A program made the position numbers and the translations under genes. Shown piece after piece: positions 1-9,821 of a stretch of 64,000 nt of DNA (position 1 is its first letter; each line of letters opens with the position of its first letter). The notes under the pieces were generated by a model. The model saw only the letters and a list, made by a program, of their open reading frames with translations, was not told the DNA's origin and did no database searches. The stretch is from Thalassococcus arenae (GTDB lineage: Bacteria > Pseudomonadota > Alphaproteobacteria > Rhodobacterales > Rhodobacteraceae), in assembly GCF_019104745.1 (NCBI RefSeq), contig NZ_JAHRWL010000002.1, forward strand, positions 1,066,076 through 1,130,075, in the 5' to 3' direction.

Positions 1-594
1 GTATTGCATGCCGAAAACATTCGCCGCGGCGGCGAATGGATCGAAACCCGACTGCTGACTTCGGGCCCACGCACAAACCCGTGGTTCCAGGAATGCGGCG
101 GACGGATCGTGCAGAACAACGAAATCGTCGCCTTCGACACCGATCTCGTCGGCAGCTACGGCATCTGCATCGACATCAGTCGCACCTGGTGGATCGGCGA
201 TGCCAAACCGCGGCCCGACATGGTGGACGCGATGCGCCACGCGCACGACCACATCATGACCAACATGGCGATGCTGAAGCCCGGCGTGAACATCCAGGAC
301 CTAAGCCGCAACACCCATGTGCTGCGGCCCGAATTCCAGAAAGGCAAGTACGGCTGCCTCATGCACGGCGTGGGCCTGTGCGATGAATGGCCGCTCGTCG
401 CCTATCCCGACAGAATGGTCGACGGTGCTTTCGACTATGAGCTTGAGCCCGGCATGACGCTTTGTGTCGAGGTTCTGGCCAGCCCCGAAGGCGGCGATTT
501 CTCGATCAAGCTGGAAGACCAGGTGCTGATCACCGAGGACGGCCACGAGAACCTGACCAGATATCCGTTCGATCCGGCCTTGATGGGGTCTTGA
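1..594 (+). CDS. dddP: DMSP lyase DddP, 3' part (M24 peptidase fold)
   Basis: This is the C-terminal 197 codons of a pita-bread (M24) protein; the 5' end lies outside the window. DddP cleaves dimethylsulfoniopropionate to dimethyl sulfide and acrylate. The visible metal-site residues have the spacing I recall for DddP (D295, D297, D307, H371, E406, E421): two Asp in FDTD, a third 10 residues on in IDIS, then His 64 residues later in MHGVG, Glu 35 after that in CVE, and Glu 15 further in KLED. The tyrosine five residues before the His, implicated in catalysis, is also present. Ordinary M24 peptidases lack the doubled FDTD Asp. A DddP-like paralogue with another substrate remains possible. Confidence 0.85.
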   Translation, partial: VLHAENIRRGGEWIETRLLTSGPRTNPWFQECGGRIVQNNEIVAFDTDLVGSYGICIDISRTWWIGDAKPRPDMVDAMRHAHDHIMTNMAMLKPGVNIQDLSRNTHVLRPEFQKGKYGCLMHGVGLCDEWPLVAYPDRMVDGAFDYELEPGMTLCVEVLASPEGGDFSIKLEDQVLITEDGHENLTRYPFDPALMGS

Positions 595-654
595 ACTTGC
601 AGGGCCGCTCATCTCCGCCAATGCGAAAGGCGGTATTCGCCTACTTTCATGGCC

Positions 655-1512
655 TTACGGCATTACGCTCACGCGGGCCAGCAGCCCTAAATGATCCGAC
701 CCCAGGCGCGGCAAGACCTGCACGCGTCCGCCGCCCGGCGCCAGAACGTGGTCGATCGGCAGCGGCACCCCGCGTATGACCAGCGTCGGCGCCAGAGGAC
801 CCGCGCGTCTGGTTTGCGTGGTTCGGGCAATGGCCCGCAAATTGTGCGACCAGGGCACCATGTTGAAATCGCCGCCAAGGATCACCGGCGCGTCAAGCCC
901 GGCCAGGACCGGCAGCAGCGCGTCGCGCTGCCCCGACTGTCCATGCGGCCAGGGCCAGTGCAGATGCAATGACAGAACCCAGACCGGCCCTTCCGGCAGC
1001 GTGACCTTCAGCCCGGCCAGGCCGCGTCCATCGGAACAAATCTCGGTCTCGGCCGGGTAGCGCGACAGGACGGCCATCCCCGACCAGCCGGTGAACCGGC
1101 AAAACACCCGGTGCGGATGGCTGACCGCCAGCCGATCCAACAAGGCGGCGTTGTGGTCCGAGACCTCTTGCAGGGTGATCACATCGGGCAGATGCTCCGC
1201 GATATCGGCGGCGATGGCCTCGATCTCGGTGTTTTTGAACAGCAGGTTGCGCTGATACACGGTGACAATGCCCTCCGGCCCCGCCTCGGCCTTGAGCGCC
1301 AGGATCTGCGCCACCGGCACCAGGGCAAGAGCCGCCAGCGGCCAGCGCAGCCGCCGCGGCCAATCCGACCAGGTCACCACCAGCGCAAACAGCACCGCGA
1401 TGGGCAACCGGAACACCGCCAGGCTGTCGCCGGCCGGATGCAGCGCGCCGGCGAAACTGCCCGCCAGCAACCCACCCAGCAGCGCTGCAACAATAATCAC
1501 CAAACCGCGCAT
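655..1512 (-). CDS. Endonuclease/exonuclease/phosphatase-family protein with N-terminal membrane segments
   Basis: This 285-residue protein has two or three hydrophobic segments in the first 75 residues, followed by an EEP (DNase I-like) domain. The EEP signatures are visible in order: an RN pair near residue 88, LQEVSD with the metal-binding Glu, GGDFNMVPWS with the Asp/Asn pair, and a C-terminal GSDHLG with the catalytic Asp-His. The family hydrolyses phosphodiester or phosphomonoester bonds; the actual substrate cannot be told. The membrane anchor suggests the domain faces the periplasm. It converges with dddP. Confidence 0.85.
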   Translation of the reverse strand: MRGLVIIVAALLGGLLAGSFAGALHPAGDSLAVFRLPIAVLFALVVTWSDWPRRLRWPLAALALVPVAQILALKAEAGPEGIVTVYQRNLLFKNTEIEAIAADIAEHLPDVITLQEVSDHNAALLDRLAVSHPHRVFCRFTGWSGMAVLSRYPAETEICSDGRGLAGLKVTLPEGPVWVLSLHLHWPWPHGQSGQRDALLPVLAGLDAPVILGGDFNMVPWSHNLRAIARTTQTRRAGPLAPTLVIRGVPLPIDHVLAPGGGRVQVLPRLGSDHLGLLARVSVMP

Positions 1513-1605
1513 GGCGTCTCACCTTGCCGTGACGCAGCCGTCACCTTGCTTGCAGGCACGCGCCTGCGCCCACATTCTCTGTCCCCACGCACCGAAAGGG
1601 ATCCC

Positions 1606-2817
1606 ATGCCGACCGAACGCCTCACCTTCCCCGGACATACGGGCGACAAGCTTGCCGCCCGGCTCGACCGGCCCGAAGGTCCGCACCTGGCCACTGCGCT
1701 TTTCGCGCATTGCTTCACTTGCGGCAAGGACATCGCCGCGGCGCGCCGCATCGCCGGGCGGCTGGCGGCGATGGGCATCGCGGTCTTGCGCTTCGATTTC
1801 ACCGGGCTGGGTCACAGCCAGGGCGAATTCGCCAACACGACCTTCACCTCGAACGCCGACGATCTGGCCGCCGCCGCGGACTACCTCGCCGGCCGCGGCA
1901 TGGCCCCCGACCTGCTGATCGGCCATTCGCTGGGCGGTGCTGCGGTGCTGCGGGTCGCGGCCCGCATTCCGACGGCGCGCGCCGTCGTCACGCTGGGCGC
2001 GCCCTTCGACCCCGGCCATGTCACCCACAATTTCGGCGACGCGCTCGACGACATCCGGGAACAGGGCCGCGCCGATGTCGATCTGGGAGGCCGCCCGATC
2101 ACCCTGAGCCGCGCTTTCGTCGAGGATGTCGAGGCCGAAAACCTCGCGCCCGCCATCGGATCGCTCAAGAAAGCGCTGCTGGTGCTGCACGCGCCGCGTG
2201 ACGCGGTGGTCGACATCTCGAACGCCACGCATATCTTCACCGCCGCCAAACATCCGAAAAGCTTCGTCACGCTGGACGACGCCGACCACCTTGTCTCGCG
2301 CGCCCGGGATGCCGAATACGCCGCCGAGGTGATCGCCGCCTGGGCCGGACGCTATCTGGACCTGCGCTCGCCTGCCCCGCCCGTGGGGGCGCCCGAGGGC
2401 GTGGTGCGCGTTTCCGAGGCCGATCCCGCCGGCTTCCTGCAGGACATCCAGAACGGGCCGCACCACCACGCCGTGGCGGACGAACCCGAAGCCTATGGCG
2501 GCAGCAATCGCGGCATGTCGCCCTACGGCTTCGTGGCCGCCGGCCTGGGGGCCTGCACCTCGATGACGCTGCGCATGTATGCCCGCCGCAAGGGCTGGCC
2601 GGTCGAGACCATCTCGGTCGATGTCACCCACGACAAGGTGCATGCCCAGGACGCCGAGACACCCAAGGAAACCCGGATCGACCGGTTCGTCCGCAAGATC
2701 ACGATTACCGGCGATCTCGACGCCGGGCAACGTGACCGGCTGCTGGAAATCGCCGACAAATGCCCGGTGCACCGGACGCTGGAAAAGGGCGCGCGGATCG
2801 AAACCGAACTGGTCTGA
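1606..2817 (+). CDS. Bifunctional alpha/beta hydrolase / OsmC-family protein
   Basis: This 403-residue fusion has two domains. Residues 1-250 form an alpha/beta hydrolase with the nucleophile elbow GHSLGG, an Asp in APRDAVV and a His in DADHLVS as the likely triad. Residues about 265-403 form an OsmC/Ohr-like domain with the two expected cysteines, in GLGACTSM and DKCPVHR. OsmC proteins reduce organic hydroperoxides through these cysteines. The fusion recurs in proteobacteria and has been proposed to act on hydrophobic (per)oxidised esters, but its substrate is not settled. The ATG at 1606 was chosen because the hydrolase fold begins there; the frame stays open upstream but has no recognisable sequence. 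Confidence 0.9.
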   Translation: MPTERLTFPGHTGDKLAARLDRPEGPHLATALFAHCFTCGKDIAAARRIAGRLAAMGIAVLRFDFTGLGHSQGEFANTTFTSNADDLAAAADYLAGRGMAPDLLIGHSLGGAAVLRVAARIPTARAVVTLGAPFDPGHVTHNFGDALDDIREQGRADVDLGGRPITLSRAFVEDVEAENLAPAIGSLKKALLVLHAPRDAVVDISNATHIFTAAKHPKSFVTLDDADHLVSRARDAEYAAEVIAAWAGRYLDLRSPAPPVGAPEGVVRVSEADPAGFLQDIQNGPHHHAVADEPEAYGGSNRGMSPYGFVAAGLGACTSMTLRMYARRKGWPVETISVDVTHDKVHAQDAETPKETRIDRFVRKITITGDLDAGQRDRLLEIADKCPVHRTLEKGARIETELV

Positions 2818-2863
2818 TCTTCTTCTCTTTTCCAAATACGCATTCGGCCCGACCGCCAAACAG

Positions 2864-2890
2864 GAAAAAGGCCGGGACATCGCCCCGGCC
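2864..2890 (-). terminator. Rho-independent terminator of bioY
   Basis: Read on the minus strand, a 7-bp perfect stem (GGCCGGG with CCCGGCC) and a short loop are followed by five T residues, about 40 bp after the bioY stop codon. Confidence 0.75.
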
Positions 2891-2929
2891 CTTGCCTCGT
2901 CGCAGGGTGGAGTTTCCCCCACCATCCCG

Positions 2930-3529
2930 TCAGCCGCGGGCGCGGCCCACCAGTTTCCAGGCCGCCGGCAGCAGCAGTGCCGCCAAGGCCAGCTTGATCG
3001 CGTCACCGATCAGGAAGGGTGTCAGGCCCCATTGCAGGATCGGCTTGTCCCAGCCGTAAAGCTGGCCCAGCCACAACAGGCCCGGCGCGTAGATCAGCAC
3101 GTTGCCCAGCAGCATCGCCGCAGCCATCCAGATCACCGACCGGTCCCAGCCACGGCGCGCGGCCAGCCCAAGCGCCAGCGTGGCCAGCACGTAGCCGACC
3201 AGGTAGCCTCCGGTTCCGCCCATCATGTAGGTCAGCCCGTATTTTTCGGCCGAAGACCCCGCGAAGACGTCAAAGCCCAAGGCACCCACGATCATGTATC
3301 CCAGGATCGTCGCCAGGCCCAGGCGCGGGCCATAGGCGGCGCCGATGGTCAGCACAGCGAAGGTGCCCATGGTGATCGGCACCGGCCACATCGGCACCTT
3401 GATCTTGGCGGCCACCGCCAGCGCGGCGATGCCCAGCACGACCAACGCGGCCTGCTTGAGGCGCAGCGCGGTGCCTTCGGAGGCGCCGAACATCTCGGCC
3501 AGAACGTTGCGGTTCACTGTCTCGGACAT
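2930..3529 (-). CDS. bioY: Biotin transporter BioY (ECF S component)
   Basis: This 199-residue protein is almost entirely hydrophobic, with about six membrane segments. It is the biotin-binding S component of an energy-coupling-factor transporter. The family signatures are the KIKVPMWPVPIT segment near residue 43 and the MGGTGGYLVGY segment near residue 103. No bioM/bioN genes are adjacent, so it either works alone, as some BioY proteins do, or shares an energising module elsewhere. A convincing BioR box was not seen in the upstream gap. Confidence 0.95.
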   Translation of the reverse strand: MSETVNRNVLAEMFGASEGTALRLKQAALVVLGIAALAVAAKIKVPMWPVPITMGTFAVLTIGAAYGPRLGLATILGYMIVGALGFDVFAGSSAEKYGLTYMMGGTGGYLVGYVLATLALGLAARRGWDRSVIWMAAAMLLGNVLIYAPGLLWLGQLYGWDKPILQWGLTPFLIGDAIKLALAALLLPAAWKLVGRARG

Positions 3530-3760
3530 CAGGTATCCCCCTTGCCATTCCGTTGTTGCGCATGGTTGTGCCGCAAGGCCACGCGCATCGCAAGGCCGGT
3601 TGCGCTCGCAGGGGGCAGAAAATATGCAAACATGTGATTAGCAGTTGCAAACCCGGTGACGCTACGAAACCGAACCAAGTATTGCCACAGATCGCGGCGG
3701 CATCGATACTTAGTCTGCAGGCGTCCAGCCAAGCGGCGCCGTGTCCAAGAGGGTCGCGAA
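3530..3760. other. Divergent intergenic region upstream of bioY
   Basis: This 231-bp region is more AT-rich than its flanks and must contain the bioY promoter and that of the gene on the right. The word TGCAAAC occurs twice, around 3627 and 3647. No assignable operator was recognised. Confidence 0.4.
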
Positions 3761-4228
3761 TTGCCTATTTTCAGCCATTACAAGCCCGACAAGTCGCTGG
3801 TGATCCGCCGCCTGGTCGGTGCGGTCGACCTGGGCGCGATCGTTCGCAGCCTCGCCGATCATGTCGCCGACCCCTTGTACGATCCCGACATGGCCGAGAT
3901 CGCCGATCTTGGCAGGCTCGAGGATCTTCAGCTCGATTTTCACGCGATGCGCAGCATCGTGCGTACAAAAGACAAGATCTATGGTGTCCGGAAAACCGTC
4001 AGCGTCTATGCGCCGGGCGATGTCGCCTTTGGCATGGCGCGGATGTACCAGTCGCTCGCCGAGATCGATGCCGGTGTCCGTGCCGTCGTCTCGCGGACCG
4101 AAGCCGAGGCGCTGGCGGTGCACAATCTCGGTGCCGGATCGCTGCGGGAGTTGCTTGACGATTGCGTCGCGCGCCCCTGCCCGCCCGGACCGGACAGCGG
4201 CGAACCCGACATGCGGACATCAATCTGA
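3761..4228 (+). CDS. SpoIIAA/STAS-like protein of unknown role
   Basis: This 155-residue soluble protein resembles the SpoIIAA-like group of STAS folds. It has a leading strand (LVIRRLVG), a helix ending in DPLYDPDM, a strand with a conserved Asp (EIADLGRL), and a late APGDVAFGMARMYQ helix followed by a predicted strand and an EAEAL helix. The TTG start at 3761 is chosen because an AAGAGGG ribosome site precedes it by several bases and the recognisable protein starts there; upstream codons in frame look non-coding. No partner kinase or phosphatase is adjacent, so function is unknown. Confidence 0.65.
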   Translation: MPIFSHYKPDKSLVIRRLVGAVDLGAIVRSLADHVADPLYDPDMAEIADLGRLEDLQLDFHAMRSIVRTKDKIYGVRKTVSVYAPGDVAFGMARMYQSLAEIDAGVRAVVSRTEAEALAVHNLGAGSLRELLDDCVARPCPPGPDSGEPDMRTSI

Positions 4229-4277
4229 CCACCGCAGCCGCGGATCGGCCCTGCCGGCATCGAACCCGGCATGGACC

Positions 4278-4316
4278 AAAGAAAAGGCACCGCCCGAGCG
4301 CACGGACGATGCCTTT
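4278..4316 (-). terminator. Terminator of pntAB
   Basis: On the minus strand a 14-bp stem with two G-U pairs (outer arms AAAGGCA and TGCCTTT) and a 6-base loop is followed by TTTTCTTT, about 30 bp beyond the pntB stop codon. Confidence 0.8.
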
Positions 4317-4342
4317 GTTCCGGTCGATATCTGCTTCGGCGA

Positions 4343-5776
4343 TCAGCTGATGCGGGTCAGCAGGTCGTCCAGCGATTTCTTGGCGTCACCAAAGAACATC
4401 CGCGTGTTGTCCTTGTAGAACAGCGGGTTCTCGATGCCGGAATAGCCGGTACCCTGGCCGCGTTTCGACACGAAGACCTGCTTGGCCTTCCAGACCTCGA
4501 GCACCGGCATGCCGGCGATGGGGCTGTTGGGGTCTTCCTGCGCGGCCGGGTTCACGATGTCGTTCGAGCCGATGATGATGACGACATCCGTTTCCGGGAA
4601 ATCGTCGTTGATCTCGTCCATTTCCAGCACGATGTCGTAGGGCACCTTGGCCTCGGCCAGAAGCACGTTCATGTGGCCGGGCAGACGGCCCGCCACCGGG
4701 TGGATGCCAAAGCGCACTTCCTTGCCCTTGGCGCGCAGCCGGCGGGTCAATTCCGCGACGTTCTGCTGGGCCTGCGCCACCGCCATGCCGTAACCCGGCA
4801 CGATGATGACGCTGTCGGCGTCTTCCAGCGCGGTGGCCACGCCATCGGCATCGATCGCCACCTGTTCGCCTTCGACCGCCATCTGTTCGCCCGCCGGGCC
4901 GCCGAAGCCGCCCAGGATGACGCTGATGAACGACCGGTTCATCGCCTTGCACATGATGTAGGACAGGATCGCACCGGACGAGCCGACCAGCGCGCCGACC
5001 ACGATCAGCAGATCGTTGCCCAGGCTGAACCCGATCGCTGCCGCGGCCCAGCCGGAATAGGAGTTCAGCATCGACACCACGACCGGCATGTCGGCGCCGC
5101 CGATGCCCATGATCAGGTGATAACCGATGAAGAGCGCGGCCAGCGTCATCAGGAAAAGCGGAAAGAACCCGCCCGAATTGGTGTACCAGAACAGGCAAAT
5201 CACCGAGAGTGCCGCGGCGCCGGCATTCAACAGGTGCCCTCCCGGCAGCTTGATCGCGGCCGAGTTCACCTTGCCCGCCAGCTTGCCATAGGCAATGACC
5301 GAGCCGGTGAAGGTCACCGCGCCGATGAAGACACCCAGGAACAGCTCGACCCGCAGGATGTTGACCTCGACGCTGTCCTTCTTGGCCAGCAGCGCGGCAA
5401 AACCTTCGAGCGCCTTGCGCGCGGTGTCGTCCATCGCCAGCACGCGACCCAGTTCGATATGGGCGTTGAAGCCGACGAAGACCGCCGCCAGACCCACCAG
5501 CGAATGCATCGCGGCGACCAGTTCGGGCATCTGGGTCATCTGCACGCGCTGCGCCAGTTGCACGCCGATGCCACCGCCCAGGATGATCAGGATGATCGAT
5601 GCCGCCCACAGGCCCGAGCCCGGGCCGATCAGCGTGGCGAAAACGGCCAGGCCCATGCCGACGATGCCGTACCAGACCGCGCGCTTGGCGCTTTCCTGGT
5701 TCGACAAGCCGCCGAGGGCAAGGATGAAGAGAACCGCCGCAACGACGTAAGCGGCTGTCGTGAAACCGAATTCCAT
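4343..5776 (-). CDS. pntB: NAD(P) transhydrogenase subunit beta
   Basis: This 477-residue protein matches the usual length of PntB. The first two thirds hold eight or nine membrane helices (proton channel, domain II). The last ~180 residues are the soluble NADP(H)-binding domain III, with the [11 protein letters not shown] nucleotide motif and the C-terminal [10 protein letters not shown] segment. With PntA it couples hydride transfer between NADH and NADP+ to proton entry across the inner membrane. It lies 14 bp downstream of pntA in the same operon, behind a GGAGTAGAG ribosome site. Confidence 0.97.
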   Translation of the reverse strand: MEFGFTTAAYVVAAVLFILALGGLSNQESAKRAVWYGIVGMGLAVFATLIGPGSGLWAASIILIILGGGIGVQLAQRVQMTQMPELVAAMHSLVGLAAVFVGFNAHIELGRVLAMDDTARKALEGFAALLAKKDSVEVNILRVELFLGVFIGAVTFTGSVIAYGKLAGKVNSAAIKLPGGHLLNAGAAALSVICLFWYTNSGGFFPLFLMTLAALFIGYHLIMGIGGADMPVVVSMLNSYSGWAAAAIGFSLGNDLLIVVGALVGSSGAILSYIMCKAMNRSFISVILGGFGGPAGEQMAVEGEQVAIDADGVATALEDADSVIIVPGYGMAVAQAQQNVAELTRRLRAKGKEVRFGIHPVAGRLPGHMNVLLAEAKVPYDIVLEMDEINDDFPETDVVIIIGSNDIVNPAAQEDPNSPIAGMPVLEVWKAKQVFVSKRGQGTGYSGIENPLFYKDNTRMFFGDAKKSLDDLLTRIS

Positions 5777-5790
5777 TGTTCTCTACTCCT

Positions 5791-7362
5791 TCAGGACTTC
5801 TGGAACATGGCGAGCATGCGCCGCGTCACGAGGAACCCGCCGAAGATGTTGATCCCGGCCATGAACACCGAAAGCGCCGCCAGCAGGATCACGAGGTACG
5901 ACCCCGATCCGATCTGCATCAGCGCGCCCAGGATGATGATCGACGAAATGGCGTTGGTGATCGCCATCAGCGGCGTGTGCAGCGCGTGGCTGACGTTCCA
6001 GATCACCTGGAAGCCGACGAACACAGCCAGCACGAAGACGATGAAGTGCTGCATGAAGCTGGCCGGAGCGACCAGGCCCACCGCCAGCAACAGCGCACCG
6101 CCGACACCCAACAGCGCCACCTGATTGCGCGTCTGCTGCTTGAACGCCGCGACTTCCTGCGCCCGGCGTTCTTCCGGCGTCAGTTCCTTGGGCTTTTCCT
6201 TGGACTTGGCCGCGATGGCCTGCACCTTGGGCGGCGGCGGCGGGAAGGTGACTTCGTTGGCATGCGCGATGGTGGCGCCGCGGATCACGTCGTCGTCCAT
6301 GTTGTGGTTGACCTGACCGTCCTTGTCGGGCGTCAGGTCGGTCATCATGTGGCGGATGTTGGTGGCGTAGAGCGTCGAGCTTTGCGCCGCCATCCGGCTG
6401 GGGAAATCGGTGTAACCGACGATCGTAACCCCATTGTCCGTAACGATTTTTTCGTCCTTCACGGTCAGCTTGCAGTTGCCGCCGCGTTCCGCGGCAAGGT
6501 CGATGATGACCGAACCGGGCTTCATCGCCTCGACCATGTCCTTGGTCCAGAGCTCGGGCGCCTCGCGGTTGGGGATCAACGCCGTGGTGATGACGATGTC
6601 CATCTCGGGCGCCAGTTCGCGGAACTTGGCCAATTGCGCCGCGGCGAATTCCGGGCTCGAGACCGAGGCATAGCCGCCGGTCGCCGCGCCGTCCTGTTGT
6701 TCTTCCTCGAAATCGAGAAAGACGAACTCGGCACCCATCGATTCGACCTGTTCGGCCACTTCGGGGCGCACGTCGAAGGCGTAGGTGATCGCGCCCAGCG
6801 ATGTCGCCGTGCCGATCGCCGCCAGACCCGCCACGCCGGCGCCAACCACCAGCACCTTGGCCGGCGGCACCTTGCCCGCGGCTGTCACCTGACCGGTGAA
6901 GAACCGGCCGAAATTGTTGCCTGCCTCGATCACCGCGCGGTAGCCCGCGATGTTGGCCATCGACGACAGCGCATCCATCTTCTGCGCGCGGCTGATGCGT
7001 GGCACCATGTCCATCGCGATGACACTGGCGCCCTTTTTGGCCGCATCCGCCATCAGCTTTTCGTTCTGCGCCGGATAGAAGAAGGAAATCAGCAACTTGC
7101 CTTCGGTCAGCCGCTTGACCTCGGTATCCGAGGGCGGGCGCACCTTGGCGATGATGTCGGCCTCTTTCCAGAGCGCCGCGGCGGTCTTGACGACCTTCAC
7201 GCCCGCCGCCTCGTAGACCGCGTCCGAGAACCCGGCAGCTGAACCGGCGCCGGTTTCGATCAGGCAGTCATATCCCAGCTTTTGCAGTTGCAGGGCCGAA
7301 TCCGGGGTCATCGCGACCCGGTTTTCACCCTCTGATGTTTCCTTCGGTGTCCCGATCTTCAC
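5791..7362 (-). CDS. pntA: NAD(P) transhydrogenase subunit alpha
   Basis: This 523-residue protein is the full-length (fused) PntA type. Residues 1-370 form the NAD(H)-binding domain I, with [12 protein letters not shown] at the start and [13 protein letters not shown] as the dinucleotide fold. A proline/lysine-rich linker (residues 375-410) leads to about four membrane helices at the C terminus. It forms the proton-pumping transhydrogenase with PntB and supplies NADPH for biosynthesis and redox defence. It is the first gene of the pntAB operon. Confidence 0.97.
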   Translation of the reverse strand: MKIGTPKETSEGENRVAMTPDSALQLQKLGYDCLIETGAGSAAGFSDAVYEAAGVKVVKTAAALWKEADIIAKVRPPSDTEVKRLTEGKLLISFFYPAQNEKLMADAAKKGASVIAMDMVPRISRAQKMDALSSMANIAGYRAVIEAGNNFGRFFTGQVTAAGKVPPAKVLVVGAGVAGLAAIGTATSLGAITYAFDVRPEVAEQVESMGAEFVFLDFEEEQQDGAATGGYASVSSPEFAAAQLAKFRELAPEMDIVITTALIPNREAPELWTKDMVEAMKPGSVIIDLAAERGGNCKLTVKDEKIVTDNGVTIVGYTDFPSRMAAQSSTLYATNIRHMMTDLTPDKDGQVNHNMDDDVIRGATIAHANEVTFPPPPPKVQAIAAKSKEKPKELTPEERRAQEVAAFKQQTRNQVALLGVGGALLLAVGLVAPASFMQHFIVFVLAVFVGFQVIWNVSHALHTPLMAITNAISSIIILGALMQIGSGSYLVILLAALSVFMAGINIFGGFLVTRRMLAMFQKS

Positions 7363-7484
7363 GGTTCCTGTCCCCTTCCGTCTGAGCAGAGGTTTACGTC
7401 GCGTCCACGCTGCGGATGCGTCTACCTTGCTGACCCATCCACGACAAGCGCGCGGGCGGGCTTAGACCATAGGTCGCATGCAAG

Positions 7485-7937
7485 TTAAAGCCATCGCCGC
7501 GTTTGTTGCGTATATGACGTGAAGTCGGCAAGAAACTTGCGTCGCATTCGGCGCTCTTCCGGCTCGATGAACCGCTTTTCCAGGACCCAGACGAAAACCG
7601 GGATCAGCGGTAGCGCCAACACCGCATCCCAATAGAGAATCAGGCCCGACAGGATCAGCACATCGCCCAGGTAGATCGGATTGCGAGAGCGCTTGAAGAT
7701 CCCGCTGGTGATAAGGCGTTCGGGCGTTTCGTGCGGGATGATCGTCGTGCGGTGCCGGCGGAATTCGGCAAACGCAAGGCCCATCAGGATCGCTCCGCCG
7801 CCCACCAGAAGACCGCCCAGCAGATCGGCCCAAACCGGACCCAGGCCCAGCCCCATCGGCAGATAGGTCTTTTGAAACCAGGCCAGCACCAGGAAGGCCA
7901 GCAGCCAGACCGGCGGCATGTCGAGCCATTTCATCAC
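7485..7937 (-). CDS. Isoprenylcysteine methyltransferase-like membrane protein
   Basis: This 150-residue protein has four or five membrane segments and the C-terminal pattern of the ICMT/phospholipid methyltransferase-like family: RTTIIPHETPERL, then SGIFKRSRNPIYLG, and finally EPEERRMRRKF with a terminal RRW. In the family these residues bind S-adenosylmethionine and the lipid-like substrate. Bacterial members are mostly uncharacterised, so the substrate here is unknown. The gene stands alone on the minus strand. Confidence 0.85.
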   Translation of the reverse strand: MMKWLDMPPVWLLAFLVLAWFQKTYLPMGLGLGPVWADLLGGLLVGGGAILMGLAFAEFRRHRTTIIPHETPERLITSGIFKRSRNPIYLGDVLILSGLILYWDAVLALPLIPVFVWVLEKRFIEPEERRMRRKFLADFTSYTQQTRRWL

Positions 7938-8012
7938 ATGTTCCCCCGCTTCACCCGACCCAGACTATCCGGGTGCGCATGCCGCGCAAGGCGCAGCAAA
8001 GGGGCAGAGGCG

Positions 8013-8957
8013 CTATTCCCACTCCATTTCCTCGAAAACCCGGCCGGCGTTCTTTGTCGCAAGCTCCTCGAACGTATCCAGATGCGCCCAGGCCGACTGA
8101 TCGACGTAATAGGCTCCGGCCAGGTCGCCGCCTTCGTCGATATGCGCGCCCACCTTTTCGCGCAGGTCCTTGAGATAGTCCGACGTATACCGCGTGACCT
8201 GCGCCATGTTGGTCGGGTGTCCATGCCCCGGAATCACATAGGTCGCACCCAGATCGGTGAAGGGTCCGTCGAAGGTTTCGATCCAGCACGACGTGCAGGT
8301 ATCGGCAAAGATCGGCGGCATGCGTTCGTGAAAGGCGATGTCGCCGGCGATCACGATGCCCCATTGCGGTATCCACACCTGCGTGTCGCCCGGCCCGTGT
8401 GCGGGACCCAGGTGCAGCACTTCGAGCGTCACATCACCCATTTCGATCAGATAGCTGTCATCAAACGATAAATTGGCGGCGACAACCCGCGTCCCCTCGG
8501 CCTTGTCGCGGTTGTATCCGATCATGCCCTGCAGGATGAAATCGCCGTTTTCCTCGACTTCGTGGATGGCATCGGCATGGGCCAGGATATCGACGCCCAG
8601 ATCGGCCCAATAGGCGTTGCCCAGCATCGCGTGGCCCTGACCGTTCTCGTTGATGACCAGCCGCACCGGTTGGTCGGTCACCGCCTTGATCTCGTCATGC
8701 AGCGCCCTGGCCAAGCGTACCGATGCCCCGCCATTGATCACGACCACGCCGTCGCCGGTGACGATGAAGGACAGGTTGTTGTTGTGCCCGCTGTTTTCAT
8801 AGGTCGGTGGAGCCGTGGCGCCGATGGCCGACCAGACATGCGGGATGACTTCGACCGGCTTGTTGTACAATTCCGATTGCGGATATTTGTCGGCGATATC
8901 CTCGTGTGCGGCGGCAAGGGTCCCGGCGCAGATCGCCAGCAGGGTCAGGGTTCTCAT
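8013..8957 (-). CDS. MBL-fold protein lacking the canonical first metal motif
   Basis: This 314-residue protein has a signal peptide (MRTLTLLAICAGTLAAA) and a metallo-beta-lactamase fold. The second half is typical, with PAHGPGDTQV, IAGDIAFH and IPGHGHPT providing His, Asp and His. The normal HxHxDH motif is replaced by NENGQGHAML, so three His and the Asp of the first metal site are missing. It may bind one metal differently or be inactive. The ATG at 8957 is preferred to the longer frame because a GGGAGGA ribosome site precedes it and the signal peptide starts there. It is divergent from the SDR gene. Confidence 0.85.
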   Translation of the reverse strand: MRTLTLLAICAGTLAAAHEDIADKYPQSELYNKPVEVIPHVWSAIGATAPPTYENSGHNNNLSFIVTGDGVVVINGGASVRLARALHDEIKAVTDQPVRLVINENGQGHAMLGNAYWADLGVDILAHADAIHEVEENGDFILQGMIGYNRDKAEGTRVVAANLSFDDSYLIEMGDVTLEVLHLGPAHGPGDTQVWIPQWGIVIAGDIAFHERMPPIFADTCTSCWIETFDGPFTDLGATYVIPGHGHPTNMAQVTRYTSDYLKDLREKVGAHIDEGGDLAGAYYVDQSAWAHLDTFEELATKNAGRVFEEMEWE

Positions 8958-9068
8958 CGCGTCCTCCCAGAATTCGCGCACATATTCGCATGATTGAATG
9001 ATAATGCAAGCAACCTACTTGCCACTGTCGGCCGTGCCGTTAGGGTCTGGAACAAGGGAGGACGGGAC

Positions 9069-9818
9069 ATGCTGACGGGTAAACACGCGCTGGTCACCGG
9101 TGGCGGCACGGGGATCGGTCTTGCCATCGCGCGGGCCTTGGCGGCCGAAGGCGCACAGGTCACGATCACCGGGCGCCGGGCCTCGGTCCTGGACGACGCC
9201 GCGCGGGATGGTTTGCACGCGCTGGTGATGGATGTGACCGAAGAACGATCGGTCGTCGATGGCATCGCGGCGGCGGTTGCGGCGCGCGGTCCGATCCAGA
9301 TCTGCGTGCCCAACGCCGGCATCGCCGAAGGGCGTGCCTTGGTGAAAACCGATCTGGATTTCTGGCGGCACATGATGGCGACCAATCTCGACGGCGCTTT
9401 CCTGACGATCCGCGAAAGCCTGAAATCCATGACCGGCACCGATTGGGGCCGGGTGGTCGCGGTCAGTTCCATCGCCGGAGTGCGCGGGTTGAAGGGCGCG
9501 CCCTGCTACACGGCGACCAAGCACGGGATGATCGGTCTGATCCGCACACTGGCAGCGGATTTCGCAGGAAAACCCTTTACCTTCAACGCGTTGTGTCCGG
9601 CCTATGTGGACACCGACATCATCACCCGCAACACCGAGTCGATCATGGCGCGAACCGGTCTGGACGCGGCCAAGGCCCGCGCGTTGATGACCGATCTCAA
9701 TCCGCATGGTCGGCTGATCGAGCCCGGCGAGGTGGCAGAGGCTGCACTTTGGCTGTGCGGTCCGCACTCGGGCAGCGTCAACGGACAGGCGATCCAGATC
9801 GCCGGCGGCGAGGTATGA
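9069..9818 (+). CDS. Short-chain dehydrogenase/reductase
   Basis: This 249-residue protein is a classical SDR. It has the cofactor motif TGGGTGIG at residues 10-17, NAGIAEG, the catalytic Ser in VSSIAG and the YxxxK motif YTATK. An Arg-rich strand end (TGRRAS) after the second beta strand suggests NADP(H) preference. Overall it resembles 3-oxoacyl-ACP reductase or 3-hydroxybutyrate dehydrogenase types; the substrate is not determined. An AAGGGAGGA site lies about 8 bp before the ATG. It converges with the TetR gene, with only 3 bp between stops. Confidence 0.9.
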   Translation: MLTGKHALVTGGGTGIGLAIARALAAEGAQVTITGRRASVLDDAARDGLHALVMDVTEERSVVDGIAAAVAARGPIQICVPNAGIAEGRALVKTDLDFWRHMMATNLDGAFLTIRESLKSMTGTDWGRVVAVSSIAGVRGLKGAPCYTATKHGMIGLIRTLAADFAGKPFTFNALCPAYVDTDIITRNTESIMARTGLDAAKARALMTDLNPHGRLIEPGEVAEAALWLCGPHSGSVNGQAIQIAGGEV

Positions 9819-9821
9819 TCC

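Noticed and set aside
3600-3660. TGCAAAC repeats upstream of bioY as a BioR box
   Set aside because: They do not match the TTATnnATAA-like pattern known for BioR and are direct rather than clear inverted repeats.
4271-6124. Long open frame on the plus strand across pntB
   Set aside because: It is antisense to a certain gene (pntB-pntA), arises from high GC third positions, and its protein is rich in His, Arg and Gln with no domain.
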